Assembly: GCA_027596035.1 (NCBI GenBank)
Contig: JADGJA010000643.1
Span: 1-13,323, forward strand
From: Thoreauomyces humboldtii
Taxonomy: Eukaryota > Chytridiomycota > Chytridiomycetes > Spizellomycetales > Powellomycetaceae
Direction: 5' to 3'
DNA length: 13,323 bases
This document shows positions 1-7,796 of this stretch, one piece after another (position 1 is the stretch's first letter; every line of letters begins with the position of its first letter). A program made the translations under genes and the position numbers. The notes under the pieces are model-generated. The model ran no database searches. It worked only from the letters and a program-made list of their open reading frames with translations, and was not told the origin of the DNA.

Positions 1-20
1 CCCCATGAGAAATCCCCCCA

Positions 21-49
21 TTTTTCCCCTCCTTCTCTCTCTCTCCCTC
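21..49 (+). promoter_or_regulatory. Pyrimidine tract upstream of the ABC transporter gene
   Basis: Twenty-nine consecutive C/T bases lie about 215 nt before the transporter start codon. CT-rich blocks near transcription starts are common in fungal promoters. Whether this one acts as promoter or initiator is inferred from position only. Confidence 0.35.
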
Positions 50-73
50 GTAAAAGGCGTTGCAATCATCCAC

Positions 74-94
74 ATGCACCCATTTTGTATTTAG
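74..94 (+). other. Tiny upstream ORF (6 codons) before the ABC transporter
   Basis: An ATG at 74 is followed by five sense codons and TAG at 92-94. It is in frame with an earlier ATG at 5. It could act as a uORF only if transcription starts upstream of 74. If the TATA-like box at 113 is used, it is not in the mRNA. Confidence 0.2.
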
Positions 95-112
95 AGTAGT
101 AGGGTCTTAAGC

Positions 113-118
113 TATATT
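113..118 (+). promoter_or_regulatory. Possible TATA-like box of the ABC transporter gene
   Basis: The hexamer TATATT lies about 150 nt before the ATG at 265. No ATG occurs between it and that ATG, so a transcript starting just downstream would have a clean leader. It is a weak match without an experimental start site. Confidence 0.25.
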
Positions 119-264
119 TGTACAGGGGTTCTCTTGTCTCTTTATTGGCAAGGCAACGGAGTCGATCCCACTCCCATCCTCTATCGTCCATAGTCCAGTC
201 CAACTATCCAACGCTCCACCAGGCCCCCCCCCGGAGAGCCCCCGTGCAAGGCCATTTGTTCGAC

Positions 265-3200
265 ATGGCCGCCTTAAAGAACAAGGACTTCGAACTGCAA
301 ACCGTCGACGTCGTGGCTTCCGACGGAGCAGATGCACCAAAGAAAGCAGTCCCGGAGGCCGACACCCGTTTGACCCAGGCCGTGCTGGAGCCGGCGCCCT
401 TGGGCAAGAACCGAAAGCTCCCGAAAAAGTGGGGAGCGGCCCACACGTCGCCCGAGGCAAAGGCCAACTTCTTCCAGAGGCTCACCTACACGTGGCTGGA
501 TCCCGTGTTTTGGGTCGGATGGAACCGACCCCTGGACGTCGAGGACATCTGGACCCTCGGTCCCGAGTGGAGGGTCAAGAAGCTTCACGCCGAGCTGGAC
601 GTGGCCTGGCAGGCGGAGATGGAGGCGTCGCGGAAGAGGAAGGCCGCCGGCGCTCCCGTCGAGCTCAGTCTGGAGGACATGAAGAGCTCGTCGGCTGCCC
701 TCAATGCCGACGGAGAAAAGCTTTCGAAGAAGGAGCTCAAGGCCCGGGCCCAGAGGCAGGAGAAGCTGGATGCTCTGGAACCTAGCCTCGGCAAGGCCAT
801 GTGGAACGCGTGGTTCTGGCGCATGGCGCCGATCGGTACGGCATCCTCAACCATCCGTGCAAAAGTTTCACAAACTCATCCGCTTCTCTCTCTCTCTCAG
901 GTATCGTCAAGTTCTCTTCCGACATGAGTACCGTTTTCTCTCCTTTCCTCGTCAAGTACATTCTCGAGTTCGTCGCCGAAAGCAAGGCGATCTACGAGGG
1001 GAACAAGGTGTCGGGCGTTGCCGCCGTTCCACTTCCACCGCTCGCGACCGGGTGAGTGAGCAGCGAGCGATGCTGGCCTACACTCTTTGCTGAACCCCCT
1101 CGGCTGACGTTTGGCACGTTTCCAGTTTCGCCTACGCGATCGTCCTTCTCGTCCTCCAGCTGTTCGGAACTCTTACCAACAACTGGTTCTTCCAGACCGC
1201 GACCACGCAGGGAATGGCATTGCGAGCCGCTCTCAACGCATCCGTCTACCGCAAGTCTCTTACTCTTTCCGCAGCAGCTCGTCAAGATTTCAATGCCGGC
1301 AAAGTCATGACCGTGGTGGCAACGGATTGCCAGCGTGTGGAAACGTTCATGCAGTTCATTCACGTTCTGTGGACCGCACCCGTCCAGATTCTCGCCATTT
1401 CCATCTTCCTCATCACCCAGCTTGGTCCGTCAGCACTTGCGGGCATTGCCCTGCTGGTCGTCATCGGTCCCTTCCAGGGCCAGGTCATGGGAAGGTTGCG
1501 CACGATCCGTGCCAGCGTGGCCCCGATCACTGACTCGCGAGTCAAGCTGACGCAGGAAGTTATGCAAGGCATTCGAGTGATCAAGTTTTTCGCCTGGGAG
1601 CGACCCTTCCTGAAGAAGGTTGAAGACATCCGTACCCGAGAGATCCGGCAGGTGTTTAAGCGCGGCATGTTGCAAGCTTTCGTCATGGCTCTTGCCTTCG
1701 GCGTCCCTATCATCGCAGCATCCATCGCCATCATGATTTACGCTGTGACGCACCCCATCAACGCCACAGAGATCTTCCCCGCGCTGTCCTGGTTCACCCA
1801 GCTCCGATTTCCTCTCATGTTCCTGCCTCAGATGATCGTTGGTCTCGCGGACTTCAAGGTCGGTCTCACTCGAATCTCGGAGCTACTTCTCGCACCCGAG
1901 CTCGACGCGCAGCCCCTCATGATTAAAGACGCAAGCTTCGCCCTGAAGGTGGAGGCAGGAGAATTCATTTGGGAAGCTCCGCCCAAGAAAGTCGACAAAT
2001 CGAAGAAGGGAGGCAAGGCAGACAAGAAGGGTGCCACGCCAGAAGCTAAGGCGGCCAAGGAGGCCGCCAAGCCTGAAACCAAGCGTGTCAACGCCAATGA
2101 CGCTGGCGCCGTCGCTGTCGCTGCGCTGCCGTCAGATCAGCAGCAGGAAGCCCAGGAGGCTCATGCTTCTGGAGCAGCCGAAGATGCGTCGGACTCATCC
2201 ACTGCTGTCGGCAGTGCTCGAGATTCTCCCGTTCCTCCAGCTGGCTTTGATCCGCTTAACGGCAGTCTCCGGAACATCAACATTGAAATTCCGAAGGGCG
2301 CTCTCGTTGCCATCGTCGGTCCGGTAGGCTCTGGAAAGTCTTCTCTTCTCAACGCTTTGATTGGGGAGATGAAGCGCAAGTCGGGTGTCGTTGCTTTCTC
2401 CGGTACCCTTGGATACTGTCCGCAACAGGCCTGGATCCAGAACTCTACCTTGCGCGACAACATTACTTTCGGACGTGCCTTCGACCGCACAAAGTACCTC
2501 CGTACTCTCCGCGACTGCGCTTTGGAACAGGATCTCCAGGTCTTGACCGATGGTGATATGACGCAGATCGGTGAACGAGGAATCAATCTGTCAGGAGGTT
2601 CGTGTGATGTTTTCGGAGTGGAAGTAACACTGTGGAACTTGAATTGACTCTCGTTTCCAGGTCAAAAACAGCGTGTCAACCTGGCGCGGTGCTGCTACTT
2701 CGATTCCGACATCGTCCTTCTTGACGACCCCCTTAGTGCCGTCGACTCTCATGTTGGCCGTTATCTCTTCGAGCACTGCATTCAAGGCGCGCTCAAGAAC
2801 AAGACTCGCATCCTCGTTACCCACCAGCTTCACGTGCTCCCACAAGTCGACTTTGTGATTTGCATGAAGAACGGCGAGATTGTCGAAAGCGGGCGGTACC
2901 AGGACCTCATGAATGCGCACAACGGCAGCTTTGCTTCCCTCATGGCCAGCTACGGAGGAATCGAGGAGACGGAAGATGATGATGCCATCGCCCGCGGTGC
3001 AAGTGACGCCATCTCCATCTCAGCTTCGGAGCAAGCGCAGGACGATCTGGACGAGGAGACCGTCCTGGCCCGTATTGAGAAGGGAATCACTCAGACGAAG
3101 ACGGCAAGACAGCTCATGTCTACCGAGGAGAAGGCCACGGGTAGCGTCGGCATGGGCGTCTGGCTTGCCTATATGAACGCCGCTGGCGGAAAGGGCTTCC

Positions 3201-5168
3201 TTATTTCTCTGGTGACCCTCATCCTCATCGTCCAAGCCGCTCGTGTCGGCACGGACTTTTGGTTGGTGGAGTGGACGAACGGCTCCATCTCCTCGTTTTC
3301 GACGGGCCAGTACGTCGGTGTCTACTGGGGATGGGGTATCTTTCAAACCATCATGCTTTACGTGTTCGGAACCTTCTTCGCCTGGAAGGGTACCCGCGCG
3401 TCCAGCGTCCTTCACAATGCCGCTCTCAGTCGCGTCCTTGAAGCACCCGTCCGATTCTTTGATTCGACGCCCCTCGGCCGCATCATCAACCGTTTCTCCA
3501 AGGACACGGACACGATCGATACGACCTTGGCGGATTCGTTCCGTATGTTCATCAACACCTTCTCTGGGGCCGTCAGTACCTTTATCCTCATTATCTATGC
3601 AACGCCCATCTTCCTCGCGCCTCTTGTTCCCATTCTCTGCATCTACTACGTCTTCCAGAAGCTTTACCGAGGAGCATCTCGAGAGCTCAAGCGTCTCGAT
3701 TCTACAACTCGCAGTCCCCTGTATGCGAGCTTCGGCGAAACGCTCGTTGGAGCGGCCAGCATCCGTGCATATGGCGAACAGCAGCGCTTCATCAATGTCA
3801 ATGATGTCCGGATCGACGGCAACAACGCCCCATACTTCCTCCTCATCACTGCTCAGAGGTGGCTTGGTCTCCGCCTCGAGACCCTCGGAGGCTTCATGGT
3901 CTTTTTCGCTGCCATGTTCGGTCTCCTCAACCGCACCAGCGAGGCTCTCACCGCTGCCCTCCTGGGTCTGTCGCTTTCATACGCGTTGCAGGTTACCTCT
4001 ACGCTCAACTGGTGTGTTCGCCAGTTCACTGAAACGGAGATTGCCATGAACGCCGTCGAGCGTGTACACGAATACGCGTTCCGAATAGACACGGAACCTC
4101 TGCCAGCGTACCCCGTGCCGGTCGTAGCCCCCGATGCCGAATCGAAAACGGATGGTGCGACCATCCAGGTCACTACCGTAGCGGAACCCATCCCAGCCGG
4201 CGAGCAGCATGCTCCTCCCACTGGATGGCCTTCCACCGGCTCCATCGAGCTCACCAACCTGACTCTGCAGTACGCACCCGACCTCCCAGCCGTACTTCAC
4301 GGCGTCTCTCTTTCCATCAAGCCTTTCGAGAAGATCGCGGTCGTCGGGCGAACTGGCAGTGGGAAGAGTTCCCTAGTCCAAAGCTTGTTCCGGACCATCG
4401 AGCCCTGTATCGGATCAAAGATCGAGATCGACGGAGTGGACACAAGGTCCATGCCGCTTGATATCCTCAGGAGAGCCATTGCCATCATTCCTCAGGTAAG
4501 CGTTAACTTCATTTATGTTTGGTATCGGTTTCATCCGCTCATCCACCTCTCCCCTAATTTACAGGACCCTACATTGTTCTCAGGCACCTTCAGGTCTAAC
4601 CTCGATCCCTTCGACGAGCACGATGACGCTTCCCTTAACCTCGCTCTCCGACGCGCTCATCTCGGCGCGGACGTTTTGGCCAAGGGAGGTCTCGACGCTG
4701 TCGTCGCGGAAGGCGGCGACAACTTGAGGTATGTTTCGACTTCTTCACTGTCTTTTGAACTTTCTATCGCTTCTCCTTGCTCACGTCGCTACTCTTTCCA
4801 GCGTCGGTCAACGTCAACTGATGTGTCTCGCCCGCGCCATGGTCAAGTCCTCCCCCTCGTCGCAAAAAGATCAGGTCGTCTCCCGGATCCTGGTCATGGA
4901 CGAGGCCACCGCCAACGTCGACCTCGAGACCGACGCCGTCGTGCAAAAGGTCCTTCGAGAGGAGTTTGCGACCTCCACCATCCTCTGCGTCGCCCATCGT
5001 CTCAACACCATCATCGACTACGACCGAGTCCTGGTCTTGAACGACGGCAAGATCGCAGAGTTTGATTCTCCCAGGAGGTTGTTGGAGAATCCCGAGGGAG
5101 TCTTCACCGCCATGATCAACGAGACGGGGCAGGCCAACGCCGACATGTTGAGAGGACTGGTGAAGTAG
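265..5168 (+). CDS. ABCC-family (Yor1/MRP-like) full-length ABC exporter, six exons
   Basis: CDS join(265..835, 901..1051, 1126..2597, 2661..4495, 4565..4728, 4802..5168), 4560 nt, 1519 residues; every junction is GT-AG and keeps frame. ATG 265 has a good context (G at -3 and +4) and is the first ATG after position 76. The 1-190 segment has a conserved ABCC entry block (61-98, including TWLDP and the RPLDVEDIW stretch), with no TMD0. TMD1 spans about 180-490. NBD1 has Walker A GPVGSGKSS 639-647, LSGGQ 729-733, Walker B IVLLDD 749-754 and H786. TMD2 spans about 909-1180. NBD2 has GRTGSGKSS 1294-1302, Q1343, LSVGQ 1397-1401, MDE 1430-1432 and H1463. NBD1 has Asp754 in place of the catalytic Glu, as usual in ABCC. 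By family, this is an ATP-driven exporter of organic anions, drugs or lipids, probably at the plasma membrane like yeast Yor1. The substrate is unknown. Oddities are a Lys/Ala-rich NBD1 insertion (about 525-615) and a short Ser-rich one (about 1414-1424). Confidence 0.95.
836..900 (+). other. Intron 1 of the ABC transporter (65 nt, phase 1)
   Basis: The donor GTACGG follows ATC-G and the acceptor CTCAG ends a CT-rich tract. Splicing joins APIG to IVKFSSDM, moving the frame of exon 1 into that of exon 2. Confidence 0.9.
1052..1125 (+). other. Intron 2 of the ABC transporter (74 nt, phase 2)
   Basis: Consensus donor GTGAGT, branch-like CTGAC at 1104-1108 and acceptor TCCAG. Splicing joins ATG to FAYAIVLL, restoring the second membrane helix of TMD1. 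Confidence 0.92.
2598..2660 (+). other. Intron 3 of the ABC transporter (63 nt, phase 1)
   Basis: Donor GTTCGT and acceptor TCCAG. The intron splits the codon of the second Gly in the NBD1 signature LSGGQ. Removal gives the unbroken LSGGQKQRVNLAR. Confidence 0.95.
4496..4564 (+). other. Intron 4 of the ABC transporter (69 nt, phase 0, no in-frame stop)
   Basis: Consensus donor GTAAGC and acceptor TACAG. It lies immediately after the NBD2 Q-loop glutamine (IIPQ) and before DPTLFSGT. Its length is 23 codons and no stop is in frame, so the reading frame runs through it. The family motif PQDPTLFSGT shows that it is normally spliced. Confidence 0.92.
4729..4801 (+). other. Intron 5 of the ABC transporter (73 nt, phase 2)
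   Basis: Consensus donor GTATGT and acceptor TCCAG after a long CT-rich stretch. It splits the Ser codon of the NBD2 signature LSVGQ. Splicing restores NLSVGQRQLMCLAR. Confidence 0.95.
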
Positions 5169-5704
5169 GGATCTAGGATTTTTTTCAAGGACGGACGCTG
5201 GGCGTCGTTTATCTATTTGGTCTTGACTTTTTTTGTGGCATCTCTTTCGTTCTCTTTCGTGCCGAAATGTATACTTCTGATTCATTGTCGTGCCCAGTCT
5301 TTTCGCAAGCGACCGATACAGTACAGTCTGTATGACATCAACGGTTGGTCTCGGCCTGACACGCCGAGTCGCGGACCAAGTTGAAGGCAATCTGTCCAAA
5401 AGCGCCGCGTTGCAGGTGAACAGAACAGCAGCGAGTTGGAAGGCACAGCTTCTGTATTTGCAATCGTCCGGGACTGCCTCTGCAGCTACAGCAAACCAGC
5501 TACCCTTCTCTGGTCTGATCCACAATCTGCATATGCAAAATGCCTTCTGTTGCGGCGCAAAAGGCAAGTAACAGAGAGGCATCTTCGACAAGCTGTTGGA
5601 ATGCCAGGCTTACAGTTCTATCCAGAGAAGCAGAGTCGAAAAGCATGAGCCATCAACGTCTTCCGTGAAGATAGCAAAGCTAGCTCGCTCAACCACCTCA
5701 GAGA
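5169..5704. other. Intergenic region between the ABC transporter and the orphan gene
   Basis: It begins with the probable 3' UTR of the transporter, marked by T-rich runs near 5179 and 5226. No canonical AATAAA is seen. No ATG-initiated ORF with coding-like composition is visible on either strand. Small upstream ATGs precede the next gene, including a seven-codon ORF at 5645-5668. Confidence 0.6.
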
Positions 5705-6691
5705 ATGAAAAACAATTCGTTTCAGGCAAGTCTGCAGTACCATAGAGATTGTCTCAAAGAAGAGAGTTTGAAAGATCATTGGCAAAGTTCTGACCAAGGC
5801 GTAGCAGTGAGACCAGGACCACAGAGGAGCGCAACAGATGCTCTCAATGTTTTTCGAGTAGCTGTCAGGGAGATGGAGGTTACCGCTGAAATTGAACGGC
5901 AGCCCAGCATGAAAACGATGTTGCGCAAGGTCATCGGACAGCCTGATCTCCTTCTGAAAAGCGACGCCACCAAGAGCATCAAGCCCGGTCCCCTGCACAT
6001 CCGGATTCCTGGGCCGATCGAAGCTCGAAAGGACGCGAGCTCGGACCGCCCGGACCTACCTCCCGCAGATGGAAGTCAGACAGCGCCCGATGACGACCTG
6101 CCGAACCACTGGAGCGGTTCTCCTGAGGGTTTCGACAAATCCTCGAACGGACCTCGCTCGAACGACTCGCCGAGCAGCCATCACGGTTCAGGTTCCAGCA
6201 CGAACGGCTCACTCAGCAGCGCATCGACCAATCACAGTTTTGTAAAATCCGACGCTCCCTCGCCTGAAAGACCCGACAGCTCTCGTCAACCCTCTTCGCC
6301 TCTTCCGTCACCTCTCAACCAGCTGCCTTCGCCGGAGCAGGTTTCCTGTTACAGGCTCGTCACCGCCTACAACGAGTTGGTCCAGCACGTCACCCGATTC
6401 ATCCTCTCGCCGTCGTTTTCGTCCTCGTGCGGTCCTCTCATAAGGTCGTTCGATCCGCCCGCCGCTCTCACTCGCGGCGAGCTGGACGTCCTTCAGGGCC
6501 TGCTGAGACGCAACCTGGAGCGTGCCGGTTGGTCCGTGACCCTCTGTGAGCTCGAGGTACTGCACGGAGAGCTGTATGCGGATCGGATGTGCATCTTGAA
6601 GCTCGGGCTGGTCGCTGGACGCCAGATCGACCGGTTCTCGGAGTTCTGCGAGATCGTCAAGTCCTGCGCGGCCTTCGGCGGTTGCGAGTGA
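5705..6691 (+). CDS. Hypothetical 328-residue protein with Ser/Pro-rich disordered middle and ordered C-terminus
   Basis: I do not recognise this gene. The single exon opens with ATG 5705 (A at -3), the first ATG after an in-frame TAG at 5681, and ends with TGA 6689-6691. Residues 108-210 are rich in Ser, Pro, Asp and Asn and probably disordered, with several SP sites. Residues 213-328 look folded and mainly helical: TAYNELVQHVTRFI near 220-233, then LDVLQGLLRRNLERAGW near 260-276, and a Cys-containing end (C281, C296, C315, C321, C327). The later part has strongly GC-rich third codon positions, which supports real coding. Codons 1-56 are less GC-rich, so Met57 (ATG 5873, context GAGATGG) is a serious alternative start. 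No signal peptide, membrane helix or catalytic motif is visible. It is flanked by the transporter and RPA135 in the same direction, but nothing links their functions. Confidence 0.75.
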   Translation: MKNNSFQASLQYHRDCLKEESLKDHWQSSDQGVAVRPGPQRSATDALNVFRVAVREMEVTAEIERQPSMKTMLRKVIGQPDLLLKSDATKSIKPGPLHIRIPGPIEARKDASSDRPDLPPADGSQTAPDDDLPNHWSGSPEGFDKSSNGPRSNDSPSSHHGSGSSTNGSLSSASTNHSFVKSDAPSPERPDSSRQPSSPLPSPLNQLPSPEQVSCYRLVTAYNELVQHVTRFILSPSFSSSCGPLIRSFDPPAALTRGELDVLQGLLRRNLERAGWSVTLCELEVLHGELYADRMCILKLGLVAGRQIDRFSEFCEIVKSCAAFGGCE

Positions 6692-6836
6692 TGGGGAGAG
6701 CCGACGGGGCGGTGCGCAACGGCTCGAACTCTTTCTTGGCGGGCTTTCACCACGAACACTTGATGCAAGTAGTCGTATCTCATTTTCTACCGTACGAGCA
6801 TGTCCTTGGCAAATATCGTGTGTGTGATGCTGTCCG

Positions 6837-6900
6837 TTTCTTTCGCTTCCCCTCCCCATCCCTTCGTCTTCTTCTCCTGACTCCTCTCACCTTCCCTCGC
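6837..6900 (+). promoter_or_regulatory. CT-rich promoter-like tract
   Basis: A strongly pyrimidine-biased stretch lies about 70 nt before an ATG in an optimal context (CCACCATGA at 6972). It resembles the tract upstream of the transporter. Promoter function is inferred from composition only. Confidence 0.25.
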
Positions 6901-6971
6901 TGCGTCAGACCTGAAGCGATCTCTTCCTACCAGAGCTCTCTCCATAGCAACTCTTTTGACTTTTGTCCACC

Positions 6972-7070
6972 ATGACCACGGGTCTTGACTTTAGGTCCGA
7001 TCCGGCAGCCCTAACCTGCGGCCACGAAGGACCATTTCCAACAATTGCCTCCGGGATTCTGCTCAGCTGA
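6972..7070 (+). CDS. Possible small ORF of 32 codons (unknown)
   Basis: The ORF begins with ATG in the context CCACCATGA and ends with TGA at 7068-7070 after 32 codons. It starts MTTGLDFRSDPAALTCGH and has no recognisable motif. It could be a small protein, the first exon of a gene whose other exons I cannot define, or chance. A good start context plus an upstream CT-rich tract is the only support. Confidence 0.2.
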   Translation: MTTGLDFRSDPAALTCGHEGPFPTIASGILLS

Positions 7071-7306
7071 AACGACGTGGTCACCGTGTTTAGGTTTGCT
7101 GATAGAGCTGTTTCGGCCTGTCCCGATCAACCAGATGCAATCGTTCCATGCCGGGCCTTCGAGCATGGATAGGAAGACTGATTTGGATGGTGTCATTTTC
7201 TTACATCTGCAAGCATTGATGAGAATGGAGCGTCCTCCGCACGGCACCATGACCTGGGGACTTTATGATCAGTTCCGACTCTCTCTAAGTAGGACCTTCG
7301 ATAATG

Positions 7307-7318
7307 TTTTTTTTTTTT
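7307..7318 (+). repeat. T12 homopolymer run
   Basis: Twelve consecutive T residues are followed by CAAAAA. Such a run could stop RNA polymerase III, but no convincing A and B boxes are visible upstream. It may be a simple repeat in the RPA135 upstream region. Confidence 0.5.
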
Positions 7319-7498
7319 CAAAAACCGTGCTGAACCTGCAAGAAAGAACTTGATGCAATTTCACTAGCACCTCATGCACCTCACTGACCCTGTCGGTGCC
7401 AATCCCAGCGACCGAGATGTCGCTCGCTCTGATCATGTCTGTTTCTCGGGGTGTTCCTCAGTGGTGTTCCTGTCCACCGCAGGGGGGAGTGTGGTTCG

Positions 7499-7520
7499 TT
7501 CCTCTTTCCTTCTTTTTTTC
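7499..7520 (+). promoter_or_regulatory. Pyrimidine tract upstream of RPA135
   Basis: Twenty-two consecutive C/T bases lie about 280 nt before the RPA135 ATG. This is the third such tract in the window, each upstream of a start-codon candidate. A role near the transcription start is inferred by position. Confidence 0.3.
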
Positions 7521-7577
7521 TGGCCTCTGACGACCCCTCCCGTCGGACGTGGTTGATTTTTTTCTGCCCCAATTCAC

Positions 7578-7607
7578 ATGTACGCTACTGCATCCCCAAG
7601 CAAGTAA
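7578..7607 (+). other. Nine-codon upstream ORF in the probable RPA135 leader
   Basis: ATG at 7578 opens a nine-codon frame ending in TAA at 7605-7607. No other ATG occurs between it and the RPA135 start at 7797. It would be a uORF if the mRNA starts near the pyrimidine tract at 7499-7520. The start context (C at -3) is weak. Confidence 0.3.
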
Positions 7608-7631
7608 ACCTTCCCCCGTTCATTGACCTGC

Positions 7632-7688
7632 AACCTCTCGTCGAAGGCTGGACAAAGGAACCCTCTTACGTTAGGCCAACGAGAGGTT
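7632..7688 (+). repeat. 10-bp perfect inverted repeat in the RPA135 leader
   Basis: AACCTCTCGT at 7632-7641 is the exact reverse complement of ACGAGAGGTT at 7679-7688, with a 37-nt loop. It lies 109-165 nt before the start codon, so it could form a leader hairpin. One match this long at this spacing is possible by chance in 13 kb. Confidence 0.5.
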
Positions 7689-7796
7689 CTCATCATCATC
7701 ATCGCCATCGTCGTTGCGCTATCCCTGACGCAATAGGGCAAACAGACCCCACAGGCTCGCATTCCTACTGTGGTTGGTACCTTTCCCCCCGCCCCC

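Larger units (their letters stand above)
6692..7796. other. Long intergenic region before RPA135
   Basis: About 1.1 kb without a recognised gene. It contains the 3' end of the orphan gene, a CT-rich tract (6837-6900), a short ORF with a strong start context (6972-7070), a T12 run (7307-7318), a second pyrimidine tract (7499-7520), a nine-codon uORF (7578-7607), and a short CAT repeat near 7691-7703 in the RPA135 leader. An ATG-started minus-strand ORF (7011-7250, 79 codons) and a plus ORF lacking ATG (7045-7353) overlap here. Neither has recognisable content. Confidence 0.6.

Noticed and set aside
118..264. Longer N-terminus of the ABC transporter starting at 118
   Set aside because: The codon at 118 is TTG, not ATG. 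The first in-frame ATG is at 265, which also has a good start context.
2598..2660. Apparent breaks in the ABC transporter and RPA135 as frameshifts or pseudogene signs
   Set aside because: All eight breaks have GT-AG ends, intron-like length and exact restoration of conserved motifs after splicing.
4764..5591. Long minus-strand ORF of 275 codons
   Set aside because: It has no ATG at its 5' end (TTG), lies antisense to the conserved NBD2 exon, and has low-complexity content typical of a shadow frame.
6308..6859. Minus-strand ORF of 183 codons
   Set aside because: It is antisense to the strongly coding part of the orphan gene, and its Arg/Ser/Glu-rich content is what the complement of GC3-rich codons gives.
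7011..7250. Minus-strand ATG ORF of 79 codons
   Set aside because: There is no recognisable motif, promoter or coding bias. It is one of several overlapping short frames in the gap.
7150..7320. Pol III gene ending at the T12 run
   Set aside because: The best B-box-like match (near 7160) differs at several key positions, and no A box or cloverleaf can be drawn.
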